In this document: positions 29,093-38,390 of the stretch, piece after piece
How positions within the stretch are numbered: position 1 is the stretch's first letter
Layout of the letters: each line of letters begins with the position of its first letter
Source: Mycobacterium kyorinense
Lineage (GTDB): Bacteria > Actinomycetota > Actinomycetes > Mycobacteriales > Mycobacteriaceae
Reading direction: 5' to 3'
Assembly (NCBI RefSeq): GCF_002101735.1
Contig: NZ_LQPE01000127.1
Span: 1 to 64,000, forward strand
DNA length: 64,000 nt
Made by a program: the position numbers and the translations under genes
The notes under the pieces: generated by a model
Database searches by the model: none
The model's input: the letters and a program-made list of their open reading frames with translations, nothing else
Told to the model about the DNA's origin: nothing

Positions 29093-31067
29093 TTCTGTTA
29101 GAGGGCACTCATCGCGCTATTCGGCGTACACCGGCGGGCCCGACCCGCTGGCCCCGCCGGTGGATCTGCGCGAGGCGCTCGAGCAAATCGGCCAGGACGT
29201 CATGGCGGGCACCTCGCCGCGCAGGGCTCTCTCGGAGCTGCTGCGACGCGGCACCAAGAACATGCGCGGCGCTGACCGGCTGGCCGCCGAGGCCAACCGA
29301 CGGCGACGGGAGTTGCTGCGCCGCAACAACTTAGACGGTACGCTGCAGGAGATCAAGAAGCTGCTCGACGAGGCGGTGCTCGCCGAGCGCAGGGAACTGG
29401 CCCGCGCCCTCGACGACGACGCGCGCTTCGGAGAGCTGCAACTCGATGCGCTGTCGCCGTCGCCGGCCAAGGCCATCCAGGAGCTGTCCGAGTACAACTG
29501 GCGCAGCGGTGAGGCCCGCGAAAAGTACGAGCAGATCAAGGATTTGCTCGGCCGAGAGATGCTGGACCAGCGTTTCGCCGGGATGAAGCAGGCGTTGGAG
29601 GGCGCCACCGACGAGGACCGTCAGCGCGTCGGCGAGATGCTCGACGACCTCAACGATCTGTTGGACAAGCACGCCCGCGGCGAAGACACCCAGCAGGACT
29701 TTCAGAACTTCATGGACAAGCACGGCGAGTTCTTCCCGGAGAACCCGCGCAACGTCGAAGAGCTGATCGACTCGCTGGCAAAGCGCGCGGCGGCCGCCCA
29801 GCGCTTCCTCAACAGCCTGAGCCCCGACCAGCGGGCCGAGCTGGAGGCATTGGCGCAGCAGGCATTTGGGTCTCCCGCGTTGCAGCAGGCATTGAGCCGG
29901 CTGGACGCCAACCTGCAAATGCTGCGTCCGGGCGAGGACTGGACCGGGTCGTCGGAGTTCTCCGGAGACAACCCGTTGGGCATGGGGGAGGGCGCGCAGG
30001 CGCTGGCCGACATCGCCGAACTCGAGCAGCTGGCCGAGCAGCTGTCGCAGAGCTATCCGGGCGCGACCATGGACGACGTCGACCTCGACGCGCTGGCCCG
30101 CCAGCTCGGCGACCAGGCGGCGATCGACGCCCAAACTTTGGCGGAGCTCGAACGCGCACTGCTCAACCAGGGATTTCTGGACCGCAGTTCCGACGGCCAA
30201 TGGCGGCTGTCGCCCAAAGCCATGCGACGGCTCGGCGAGACCGCGTTACGCGATGTGGCGCAACAGCTTTCCGGGCGTCGCGGTGAGCGCGACCACCGTC
30301 GCGCCGGAGCTGCCGGCGAGCTGACCGGTGCGACGCGGCCCTGGCAGTTCGGAGACACCGAGCCGTGGAACGTCACCCGCACACTCACCAACGCGGTGCT
30401 GCGGGAGGCCGGCACCGGAACCATCGACGGCCCCATCCGGATCACCGTCGACGACGTCGAGGTCTCCGAAACCGAGACCCGCACCCAGGCCGCGGTGGCC
30501 CTACTCGTGGATACCTCGTTTTCCATGGTGATGGAGAACCGCTGGCTGCCGATGGAGCGAACGGCGCTGGCGCTCAACCATTTGGTCAGCACGCGATTCC
30601 GTTCGGATGCATTGCAGATCATCGCTTTTGGCCGTTACGCGCGGACGATGACCCCTGCCGAGCTGATGGGACTGGAAGGCGTTTACGAGCAGGGCACCAA
30701 CCTGCATCATGCGCTGGCGTTGGCCGGCCGGCATTTGCGGCGGCACCCCAACGCGCAGCCGGTTGTGCTGGTGGTCACCGACGGTGAGCCGACCGCGCAC
30801 CTGGAAGATTTCGACGGCGACGGCACCACAGTATTTTTCGACTATCCGCCGCATCCGCGGACCATCGCCCACACCGTGCGCGGGTTCGACAACATGGCGC
30901 GCCTGGGCGCGCAAGTCACGATCTTCCGGTTGGGCAGCGACCCAGGCCTGGCGCGGTTCATCGACCAGGTCGCGCGACGGGTCGAGGGTCGCGTCGTGGT
31001 GCCCGATCTCGATGGCTTGGGCGCGGCGGTAGTGGGCGACTATCTGCGCTCGCGACGCCGTCGTTAA
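29085..31067 (+). CDS. VWA-domain protein, partner of the MoxR ATPase
   Basis: This 660-residue protein starts at ATG 29085, eight bases inside the upstream gene. A long helical, acidic region (residues ~20-400) contains several coiled-coil-prone stretches (REALEQIGQDV, LQEIKKLLDEAVLAERRELA). The C-terminal third is a von Willebrand A domain with a MIDAS: LLVDTSFSM (DxSxS), a Thr in QGTNLHHAL, and VTDGEP. It corresponds to Rv0959. The domain order resembles MoxR-partner proteins such as CoxE or ViaA. It probably binds a metal-dependent client; the client is not visible in the window. The stop overlaps the convergent DUF1707 gene by four bases. Confidence 0.85.
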   Translation: MANSVRGHSSRYSAYTGGPDPLAPPVDLREALEQIGQDVMAGTSPRRALSELLRRGTKNMRGADRLAAEANRRRRELLRRNNLDGTLQEIKKLLDEAVLAERRELARALDDDARFGELQLDALSPSPAKAIQELSEYNWRSGEAREKYEQIKDLLGREMLDQRFAGMKQALEGATDEDRQRVGEMLDDLNDLLDKHARGEDTQQDFQNFMDKHGEFFPENPRNVEELIDSLAKRAAAAQRFLNSLSPDQRAELEALAQQAFGSPALQQALSRLDANLQMLRPGEDWTGSSEFSGDNPLGMGEGAQALADIAELEQLAEQLSQSYPGATMDDVDLDALARQLGDQAAIDAQTLAELERALLNQGFLDRSSDGQWRLSPKAMRRLGETALRDVAQQLSGRRGERDHRRAGAAGELTGATRPWQFGDTEPWNVTRTLTNAVLREAGTGTIDGPIRITVDDVEVSETETRTQAAVALLVDTSFSMVMENRWLPMERTALALNHLVSTRFRSDALQIIAFGRYARTMTPAELMGLEGVYEQGTNLHHALALAGRHLRRHPNAQPVVLVVTDGEPTAHLEDFDGDGTTVFFDYPPHPRTIAHTVRGFDNMARLGAQVTIFRLGSDPGLARFIDQVARRVEGRVVVPDLDGLGAAVVGDYLRSRRRR

Positions 31068-31663
31068 CGCTGCGGCTTGCGGTTCTTGCGCTTGATGCCC
31101 ACGCCGCCCCAGAGCGAGAAGCCGCGGATCTTCACCTTCGGTGCGCCGGGCGTCCCTTCACCGTTGACGTTGTGGTCGAAGCCCCCCATGACGCCATGGC
31201 CCTCGATTTCGACGTTGACCTCGGGCGGCAGCAGGATGGTCTGACCGCCCATGATCGAGCATGCGTGGATCTCCACCTCGGGCGAGGTGAAGTCCGCGTA
31301 GCGCAGGTCGATGACCCCGCCGCCCCACAGCGCGAACGTCGTCAACTTCTTGGGCACATTCCATCGGCCGCGGCGTTCGAAAGCGCTCATGATGGCCAGC
31401 AGCAAAGTGGACGGGGCGGGTTTGAAGGCGCCCCGGCGAGGAGTGACCGGATAGTCCGGGAGGTCGGAGCGCAGCCGATCCAGTTCGTCGTAGGTTTGCG
31501 CGGCGTAGGCCTTGGTCAGCCGCTCCTCGTACTCTTTCATCGGCAGCCGGCCTTGCGCGGCGGCGTCGGTGAGCAATTGCGCTACCTGGATGCGATCGGT
31601 GTCGGCGGCACGCGACGCCGCGTCCGGTGTGTCCTGCGCGCCGCGCTGCGCTGAATTGCTCAT
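31064..31663 (-). CDS. DUF1707 protein with C-terminal cell-wall-response-like domain
   Basis: This 199-residue protein has a DUF1707 domain at residues ~22-72 (DTDRIQVAQLLTDAAAQGRLPMKEYEERLTKAYAAQT in part). A linker follows, then a beta-rich domain with WGGGVIDLRYADF, IMGGQTILLPPEVNVEIEG and GFSLWGGVGIK, like the LiaF/DUF2154-type repeats. It is equivalent to Rv0966c. DUF1707 proteins are probably membrane-surface regulators or adaptors; no catalytic motif is seen. The ATG at 31663 is preferred over the GTG directly before it. It converges with the VWA gene (four-base overlap). Confidence 0.75.
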   Translation of the reverse strand: MSNSAQRGAQDTPDAASRAADTDRIQVAQLLTDAAAQGRLPMKEYEERLTKAYAAQTYDELDRLRSDLPDYPVTPRRGAFKPAPSTLLLAIMSAFERRGRWNVPKKLTTFALWGGGVIDLRYADFTSPEVEIHACSIMGGQTILLPPEVNVEIEGHGVMGGFDHNVNGEGTPGAPKVKIRGFSLWGGVGIKRKNRKPQR

Positions 31664-31708
31664 CACCCCGAGCCTACGACGAACAGATTTTGCTGCAAGG
31701 CAAGTTCG

Positions 31709-32500
31709 CTAAACTGCCTCTCCGCCGTTACCCGGCCGAACCCACGCGGGCGGGCGTTTCTGCAGGAATGCCAGCATGCCCTCGCGGGCCTCGTCGGAGA
31801 CGAACAACTGCGCAGACTCCACGCTGAGCCGCTCGGCGTCGCGGTCGAACCCTGCCAAAACGGCCGCCGTCGTCAGGGCCTTCGACGCGGCCAGCCCCTG
31901 CGGGGAACCGTTCCGCAGCTCGGCCACCAGCGACGCCACCGTGGCCTCGACGTCGTCGGCGGCGACCGTGACCAATCCGATCGCGGCGGCTTCGCTGGCG
32001 TCAAATTTCTCGCCCGTGAGGTAGTAGCGCGCCGCGGCCCGCGGGGACAGCTTGGGCAGCAACGTCAGCGAGATGATCGCCGGCGCCACCCCGATCCCGG
32101 CCTCCGTGAGCGCGAATGTGCTGCGCGGGCCGGCCACCGCAATGTCGCACGCGCCGACCAGGCCGAAACCGCCCGCCCGGACATGGCCGTCGATCGCGCC
32201 GATCACCGGCATCGGGCACTCGACGATCGCGCGCAGCAATGCGCTGAGTTCGCGGGCCCGGTCGGCGGCCACGTCGAACGGGTCGCCGCCCGACGCTTGG
32301 GACAGGTCCGCGCCCGCACAGAACGTGCCGCCGGTGTGGCCGAGCACCACGACCCGCACCGCCGGATCGTCGGCCGCGTCGCGCAGTCCCTGATGCAGTT
32401 GCTCGACAAGCGTTGTCGACAGCGCGTTGCGGTTGTGCGGCGAATCCAGCGTCAACCGCGCGACGTGTCCGTCGACGGCGTACTGAACCAGCTTGTCCAT
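31709..32500 (-). CDS. echA7: Enoyl-CoA hydratase/isomerase (crotonase), last gene of the acc/fadE operon
   Basis: This 263-residue crotonase has an oxyanion-hole segment GTFCAGADLSQAS, GHVRAGGFGLVGACDIAVAG and the later catalytic Glu in FALTEAGIGVAP. At the first catalytic position of standard enoyl-CoA hydratase (Glu in GGxxEL) it has GGFGLVGACDIA, the pattern of LiuC/AtuE-type hydratases acting on glutaconyl-type branched substrates. ATG 32498-32500 overlaps the fadE12 stop by one base (TGATG). As the last gene of a six-gene operon with a biotin carboxylase, it probably hydrates the carboxylated enoyl-CoA. The assignment as echA7 rests on synteny. Confidence 0.85.
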   Translation of the reverse strand: MDKLVQYAVDGHVARLTLDSPHNRNALSTTLVEQLHQGLRDAADDPAVRVVVLGHTGGTFCAGADLSQASGGDPFDVAADRARELSALLRAIVECPMPVIGAIDGHVRAGGFGLVGACDIAVAGPRSTFALTEAGIGVAPAIISLTLLPKLSPRAAARYYLTGEKFDASEAAAIGLVTVAADDVEATVASLVAELRNGSPQGLAASKALTTAAVLAGFDRDAERLSVESAQLFVSDEAREGMLAFLQKRPPAWVRPGNGGEAV

Positions 32501-33665
32501 CAGTAGGACCGGGGCAGGCCCAGCGACGTTTGCGCGACGAAGTTGAGCACCATCTCCCGGCTGACCGGCGCGATCCGCGACAACCGCGACGCCGTCAACG
32601 CCGCCGCGATGCCGTATTCCTTGGTCAACCCGTTGCCGCCCAACGACTGCACGGCCTGGTCGACGGCACGCGCCGATGCTTCGCCCGCGGCGTATTTGGC
32701 CATGTTGGCGGCCTCGGCAGCACCCATGTCGTCGCCGCTGTCGTAGAGCGTCGCGGCCTTCTGCATCATCAGCTTGGCCAGTTCGATCTCAATGTGGTTC
32801 TGCGCCAACGGGTGTGACAGCCCCTGGTGCGCACCGATCGGCGTGCCCCAGACCTTGCGGGTCTTGACGTAATCGGCGGCCTTGTTGATCGCGAACCGGC
32901 CCATGCCGACCGCGCTGGCCGCCCCCATGATGCGCTCCGGGTTCAGGCCGGCGAACAGCTGCGCGATCGCGGCGTCTTCGGAGCCCACCAGGGCATCGGC
33001 CGGCAGCCGCACGTCGTCGATGAACACCTGGAATTGGCGTTCGGGGCTGACCAACTCCATCTCGATCGGGGTGTAGGAAAAGCCGGGCGCGTCGGTGGGC
33101 ACCACGAACAGCGCCGGACGCAGCTTGCCGGTCTTGGTCTCCTCGGTGCGGCCGACCACGAGCACCAGCTGTGCCTGGTCGACGCCGGAGATGAAAACCT
33201 TTTGGCCGGAAAGGATCCAGTCGCTGCCGTCGCGGCGGGCCGTGGTGGTGATCTTGTGGGAATTGGAGCCGGCGTCGGGTTCGGTGATCGCGAAGGCCAT
33301 GGTGATCGACCCGTCGGCGATGCCGGGCAGCCAGCGCTGTTTCTGCTCGTCGGTGCCGAACTTGGCAATGATGGTGCCGTTGATCGCCGGGGAGACGACC
33401 ATCATCAATAACGCGCAGCCGTGCGTGGCCATCTCTTCCATCACCAGTGACAGCTCGTACATACCGGCGCCGCCGCCGCCGTACTCCTCGGGCAGGTTCA
33501 CTCCGAGAAGCCGAGTTTGCCTGCCTCGTTCCACAATTCGTCGGTGTGCTGCTGTGCCCGGGCCTTTTCCAGGTAGTAGTCCTGGCCGTAGTTGGCCGCC
33601 ATTGCGGCCACCGCCTGGCGCAGGGCCCGGCGCTCGTCGTTCTCAATGAAGCTGGTGTCGGTCAT
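32500..33665 (-). pseudogene. fadE12: Acyl-CoA dehydrogenase FadE12 with a one-base frameshift
   Basis: The N-terminus starts at ATG 33663-33665 (MTDTSFIENDERRALRQ...) and reads to KLGF (33507). It then runs into a stop at 33498. The rest of the protein continues in another frame as LGVNLPEEYGGGGAGMYEL to 32500. Adding one base (TTCTCGG to TTCCTCGG at about 33504-33509) restores an uninterrupted 388-residue enzyme, the length I recall for M. tuberculosis FadE12. Family motifs AFAITEPDAGSNSHKI and SLGGNGLTKEYG are intact. FadE enzymes use FAD to introduce an alpha-beta double bond into acyl-CoAs. Both junctions with neighbours keep operon-style overlaps, which argues for a recent mutation or a sequencing error. 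Confidence 0.85.
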
Positions 33666-35632
33666 GCGTGATCTCCTTCTGATGCGTCGACGCGGGCCAG
33701 GATGGCGCCGACCTCGACCTGCTGTCCGGTGCTGACGTTGAGTTGCGCCAGCACACCGTCGGTGGGGGCGGTGATCGTGTGTTCCATCTTCATGGCTTCC
33801 AGCCACACCAGCGGCTGGCCGGCGGCGACGGCGTCCCCGACTGCGGCGCCGATGCGGATGACGTTGCCGGGCATTGGTGCCACCAGGGAACCCTGCTCGA
33901 CGGCGGAACCCGGTTCGGGGAAGCGCGGCAACGCCACGAGATGTACCGGCCCGTGCGGGGAGTCGACGTAGACGTCGTCGCCGTACCGGGCGACGGCGAA
34001 GCTGTGCGCCACCCCGTCGCCGTCGGCCAGCACGACCTCGGCGGGGGATGCAGCGACGAGGTGCACGCCATCGGCGAGATCCAAACCGCCTCTGGTGAAC
34101 CGGTATTCGACGCGATGTTCGCTGCCGCCGTCGTCGAGGTACGTCTTGACCTGATACCCCGAGGCAAGGTTGCGCCAGCCGCTGGGAATGGAAGCGAAGA
34201 CGGTCGCGGTCGCGCGGCTGTGCGCGGCGTCGGCGAGCGCGGCCGCGACAGCGGAGAGGCGGATCGCTGTCGCATCGGCCAGTGGCGCCGATAGCTCCGC
34301 TAAGCCGTGGGTGTCGAAAAACGCGGTGTCGGTGGCGCCGTCGAGGAAGGCCGGATGCCGCAGCACGTTGACCAGCAGGTCGCGGTTGGTGCGCACACCG
34401 TGGATGCGGGCGCGGCTCAGCGCGTCGGCGAGCACTGTCGCGGCGGCGTGGCGGGTCGGTGCATACGAAATGACCTTGGCCAGCATCGGGTCGTAGTGGA
34501 TGGACACCACCGAGCCGTCGACAATCCCGGAGTCCAGCCGGATTCCGGTTCGCGCGCCAAGCGTGTCGAACTCGGTGCGCACCCTCGGCACGTCGAAGCG
34601 GTGTACTGCGCCGGCTTGCGGTTGCCAGCCCTTCGCCGGGTCCTCGGCGTAGAGGCGGGCCTCGATCGAATATCCTTGCCCCGCTGGTGGTTCCGTGTCG
34701 AGCCGGGCGCCGTCGGCCACCGCGAGCTGCAGTTCGACCAGGTCGAGGCCCGTCGTCTCCTCGGTGACCGGGTGCTCGACCTGCAGGCGGGTGTTCATTT
34801 CGAGAAAGTAGAACTCGCCGTCGTCGTCGGCGAGGAATTCCACGGTACCCGCGCCGGCATAGCCGATCGCGGCGGCGGCCAGCCGTGCGGCGTCGAACAG
34901 CTTGGCTCGCATCCCGGGTGTGCGCTCGACGAGCGGCGACGGGGCTTCCTCGATGATCTTCTGGTGCCGGCGCTGGATCGAGCATTCGCGTTCGCCGACC
35001 GCCCACACGGTGCCGTGGGTGTCGGCGAGGACCTGCACCTCGACGTGGTGCCCGGTGGGCAGGTAGCGCTCGCAGAACACCGTCGGGTCACCGAACGCCG
35101 ACTGCGCTTCGCGTCGAGCGCCCTCGACTTCGCCTGCCAGCGCGGACAATTCGGTGACGACCCGCATGCCGCGCCCGCCGCCGCCGGCCGACGCCTTGAC
35201 CAGCACCGGCAACTGTTCCGACGTGACGGTCTCGGGGTCGAGTTCCTCGAGCACCGGAACACCGGCGGCGGCCATCATCTTCTTGGCCTCGATCTTGGAG
35301 CCCATCGCCCGCACCGCCGCCACCGGCGGGCCGACCCAGGCCAGGCCCGCATCGGCCACCGCGGCGGCGAAATCGGCGTTCTCGGAGAGGAATCCGTAGC
35401 CGGGATGGACGGCGTCGGCGCCGGAGGCGCGGGCGGCGGCGACCAGCGCGTCGATGTTGAGGTAGTCGGTGGTGTTGGGCAGCCGCACCCGCGCGTCGGC
35501 CTCGGCGACGTGCGGTGCCGCGGCGTCGGGGTCGGTGTAGACGGCGACGGTGGACAGCCCCAGCCGCCGGCAGGTGGCGAAAACGCGGCGGGCGATCTCG
35601 CCGCGGTTGGCTACCAGTACTCGAGTAATCAT
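33662..35632 (-). CDS. accA2: Acyl-CoA carboxylase alpha subunit (biotin carboxylase + BCCP)
   Basis: This 656-residue subunit carboxylates biotin using ATP and bicarbonate. The biotin carboxylase domain is MITRVLVANRGEIARRVFAT, HPGYGFLSENADFA, ATP-grasp KASAGGGGRGMR, and EMNTRLQVEHPVTEETTGLDLVELQ in part. The C-terminus is the biotinyl domain with EAMKMEHTI (~residue 623). ATG 35630-35632 is five bases after the accD2 stop; an upstream in-frame extension is ignored. The TGA overlaps the fadE12 ATG by four bases. It works with AccD2. The substrate is unproven; see the operon finding. Confidence 0.93.
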   Translation of the reverse strand: MITRVLVANRGEIARRVFATCRRLGLSTVAVYTDPDAAAPHVAEADARVRLPNTTDYLNIDALVAAARASGADAVHPGYGFLSENADFAAAVADAGLAWVGPPVAAVRAMGSKIEAKKMMAAAGVPVLEELDPETVTSEQLPVLVKASAGGGGRGMRVVTELSALAGEVEGARREAQSAFGDPTVFCERYLPTGHHVEVQVLADTHGTVWAVGERECSIQRRHQKIIEEAPSPLVERTPGMRAKLFDAARLAAAAIGYAGAGTVEFLADDDGEFYFLEMNTRLQVEHPVTEETTGLDLVELQLAVADGARLDTEPPAGQGYSIEARLYAEDPAKGWQPQAGAVHRFDVPRVRTEFDTLGARTGIRLDSGIVDGSVVSIHYDPMLAKVISYAPTRHAAATVLADALSRARIHGVRTNRDLLVNVLRHPAFLDGATDTAFFDTHGLAELSAPLADATAIRLSAVAAALADAAHSRATATVFASIPSGWRNLASGYQVKTYLDDGGSEHRVEYRFTRGGLDLADGVHLVAASPAEVVLADGDGVAHSFAVARYGDDVYVDSPHGPVHLVALPRFPEPGSAVEQGSLVAPMPGNVIRIGAAVGDAVAAGQPLVWLEAMKMEHTITAPTDGVLAQLNVSTGQQVEVGAILARVDASEGDHA

Positions 35633-35637
35633 CTGAC

Positions 35638-37233
35638 TCACATCCGGAAGACGCCGAAGTTCGACGTCCCCTCGATCGGGGCATTGGCGATGGCGGACAA
35701 GCACATTCCCAACACGGTGCGGGTGTCGCGGGGGTCGATAACGCCGTCGTCGTAGAGCATCCCGGACAGCACCAACGGCAGCGACTCGGCTTCGATCTGG
35801 CCCTCGACGGCCGCGCGCATCGCGGCGTCGGCTTCTTCGTCGACCTGCTGTCCGCGGGCTTGCGCGGCGGCGCGGCTGACGATCGACAGCACACCCGCCA
35901 GTTGGGCGCCGCCCATCACCGCGGACTTGGCCGACGGCCAGGCGAACAGAAACCGTGGATCGTAGGCGCGCCCGCACATCCCGTAGTGGCCGGCGCCGTA
36001 GGACGCGCCGATCAACAGCGAAATGTGCGGCACCGTCGAGTTCGACACGGCGTTGATCATCATCGAGCCGTGCTTGATCATCCCGCCCTCTTCGTAGTCC
36101 TTGCCCACCATGTAGCCGGTGGTGTTGTGCAAGAACAACAATGGCGTGTCGGAGCGGTTGGCCAGCTGGATGAACTGGGTGGCCTTCTGGGATTCCTCAC
36201 TGAACAGCACCCCGCGGGCGTTGGCCAGAATCCCCAGCGGATAGCCGTGCAGCCTGGCCCAGCCGGTTACCAGCGACGAGCCGTACATCGGCTTGAATTC
36301 GTCGAATTCGGAACCGTCGACGATCCGGGCGATCACTTCGCGGGGGTCGAAGGGGATGCGCAGATCCGACGGGACGATGCCGATCAGCTCGCCGGGGTCG
36401 AACAGCGGCTCGGTGACCGGCCCGGGCGCCGGGCCCAGCTTCTTCCAGTTCAGCCGCGCCACGATGCGACGCCCGATCCGGATCGCGTCGAGTTCGTCGA
36501 CGGCGAAGTAGTCGGCCAAACCCGAGATGCGGGCGTGCATTTCGGCGCCGCCCAGCGATTCGTCGTCGGACTCCTCGCCGGTAGCCATCTTGACCAGGGG
36601 TGGGCCGGCCAGGAAGACCTTCGAGCGCTCCTTGATCATCACCACGTGATCCGACATGCCGGGGATGTAGGCTCCGCCCGCGGTGGAGTTGCCGAACACC
36701 AGTGCAATTGTGGGGATTCCGGCGGCCGAGAGCCGGGTCAGGTCGCGGAACATCCGCCCGCCCGGGATGAAGATTTCCTTCTGGGTGGGCAGGTCCGCGC
36801 CGCCGGATTCCACCAGGGAGATCACCGGCAGCCGGTTCTCGAACGCGATCTGGTTGGCCCGCAGGATCTTTCGCAGCGTCCACGGGTTACTGGTGCCGCC
36901 TTTGACCGTCGGGTCGTTGGCGACGATCATGCACTCCACACCCGATACCGCGCCGATGCCGACGACCAGGCTGGCGCCTACCGTGAACGGTGTGCCGTAC
37001 GCCGCCAGCGGGCTCAACTCGAGGAACGGCGAATCCGGGTCGATCAGCAACTCGATGCGTTCCCGCGCGGTGAGCTTGCCGCGGGCGTGGTGGCGTTCGA
37101 CGTATTTCGGGCCGCCGCCGGCCAGCGCCTTGGCCAGTTCGCCGTTGATCTCGTCGAGCTTGGTGGACAACGACTCCGCCGCTTCGGTGTAGGTGGGCGC
37201 ATGAGGGTCGAGCGTGCTCTGTAAGACGGTCAT
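35638..37233 (-). CDS. accD2: Acyl-CoA carboxylase beta subunit (carboxyltransferase)
   Basis: This 531-residue carboxyltransferase moves CO2 from biotin to an acyl-CoA. It has the N-terminal HHARGKLTARERIELLID, VANDPTVKGG, an oxyanion-type FGNSTAGGAYIPGMSD (~residue 180), and in the second half NTTGYMVGKDYEEGGMIKHG and SYGAGHYGMCGRAYDPRFLFAWP. The last stretch closely resembles methylcrotonyl- and geranyl-CoA carboxylase beta subunits rather than propionyl-CoA ones. The ATG at 37233 overlaps the fadE13 stop (ATGA). Confidence 0.93.
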   Translation of the reverse strand: MTVLQSTLDPHAPTYTEAAESLSTKLDEINGELAKALAGGGPKYVERHHARGKLTARERIELLIDPDSPFLELSPLAAYGTPFTVGASLVVGIGAVSGVECMIVANDPTVKGGTSNPWTLRKILRANQIAFENRLPVISLVESGGADLPTQKEIFIPGGRMFRDLTRLSAAGIPTIALVFGNSTAGGAYIPGMSDHVVMIKERSKVFLAGPPLVKMATGEESDDESLGGAEMHARISGLADYFAVDELDAIRIGRRIVARLNWKKLGPAPGPVTEPLFDPGELIGIVPSDLRIPFDPREVIARIVDGSEFDEFKPMYGSSLVTGWARLHGYPLGILANARGVLFSEESQKATQFIQLANRSDTPLLFLHNTTGYMVGKDYEEGGMIKHGSMMINAVSNSTVPHISLLIGASYGAGHYGMCGRAYDPRFLFAWPSAKSAVMGGAQLAGVLSIVSRAAAQARGQQVDEEADAAMRAAVEGQIEAESLPLVLSGMLYDDGVIDPRDTRTVLGMCLSAIANAPIEGTSNFGVFRM

Positions 37234-38390
37234 GATTGGTATCCCAGGGTTTTCGCGGCCAGCGAGGTGAGGATTTCGGTGGTGCCGCCGCCGATACCCA
37301 GGATGCGCATGTCGCGGTACTGCCTCTCGACTTCGGACTCGGCCATATAACCCATCCCGCCGAACAACTGCACGGCTTGGTGGGCCACCCATTCGCCGGC
37401 TTCGACCGCGGTGTTCTTGGCGAAGCACACCTGCGCGATCAGGTTGGTCTCGCCGGCGAGCTGACGTTCCACGACGTGGCGGGAATACACTCGCGCGACG
37501 TCGATCCGGCGAGCCATTTCGGCCAGCGTGTTCTGCACGGCCTGGCGCGAAATCAGCGGCCGGCCGAACGTCTCCCGGTCGCGGCACCATTGAACTGTCA
37601 GGTCCAGGCAGCGCTGCGCACTCGAATATGCCTGTGCGGCAAGGCCGATCCGTTCAGCCACGAAAGCGGCAGCGATCTGGGCGAAACCACTGTTCTCCGC
37701 GCCGACCAGATTGGCCACGGGTACCCGCGCGTCGGTGTAGGACAGCTCGGCGGTGTCGGAAGACCGCCAGCCCATTTTGTCCAGCTTGCGGGTGACCTGT
37801 AAGCCGGGTGAGCAACCTGGTCCGTCTTTTTCCACCACCAGCAGCGAAACACCCGCTGCCCCAGGCCCGCCCGTGCGGACCGCGGTCACGACGTAGTCGG
37901 CGCGCACCCCCGAGGTGATGTAGGTCTTCGCCCCGTTGACGACGTAGTGGTCGCCGTCGCGGACCGCCGTGGTGCGCAGGTGCCCGACGTCGGAGCCGCC
38001 GCCCGGCTCGGTGATGGCCAGCGCGCCGATCTTCTCGCCGCGCAGCGTCGGCCGGACGAACTCCTCGATCAGCCGCTCGTCGCCCGACGCGATCATGTGC
38101 GGCACCGCGATACCGCAGGTGAACAGCGACGCGAACACGCCGCCCGGCGCACCGGCTTCGTGCAGCTCCTCGCAGATGATCACAGCGTCGGCGCCGTTGC
38201 CGCCACCGCCGCCGACCGCTTCGGGAAAGCCGGCGCCGAGCAGACCGGCTTCGCCGGCTCGGCGGTGCAGGTCGCGCGGTAGCTCGCCGAGCGTCTCCCA
38301 CTCGTCGACGTGCGGGAGGATCTCCCGTTCGGCGAACGAGCGCACGGTCTTTCGGAGCGCATCGCGCTCCGGTGTGGTCCAGATAGTCAC
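37230..38390 (-). CDS. fadE13: Acyl-CoA dehydrogenase
   Basis: This 386-residue flavoprotein starts [20 protein letters not shown]. It has ALAITEPGGGSDVGHLRTTA (FAD and substrate contact), YVVNGAKTYITSG, AERIGLAAQAYSSAQ, QLFGGMGYMAESEVERQYRD and GIGGGTTEI near the C-terminus, the last two typical of the family. GTG 38390 overlaps the stop of the DUF1446 gene by four bases and gives the length I recall for FadE13. In Liu/Atu-type pathways the dehydrogenase makes the 2-enoyl-CoA that the carboxylase then uses. Confidence 0.92.
   Translation of the reverse strand: MTIWTTPERDALRKTVRSFAEREILPHVDEWETLGELPRDLHRRAGEAGLLGAGFPEAVGGGGGNGADAVIICEELHEAGAPGGVFASLFTCGIAVPHMIASGDERLIEEFVRPTLRGEKIGALAITEPGGGSDVGHLRTTAVRDGDHYVVNGAKTYITSGVRADYVVTAVRTGGPGAAGVSLLVVEKDGPGCSPGLQVTRKLDKMGWRSSDTAELSYTDARVPVANLVGAENSGFAQIAAAFVAERIGLAAQAYSSAQRCLDLTVQWCRDRETFGRPLISRQAVQNTLAEMARRIDVARVYSRHVVERQLAGETNLIAQVCFAKNTAVEAGEWVAHQAVQLFGGMGYMAESEVERQYRDMRILGIGGGTTEILTSLAAKTLGYQS

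Noticed and set aside
33498..35006. A long alternative minus-strand frame over accA2
   Set aside because: Only its last ~55 codons are real (the N-terminus of FadE12). The rest is an out-of-frame shadow of AccA2.
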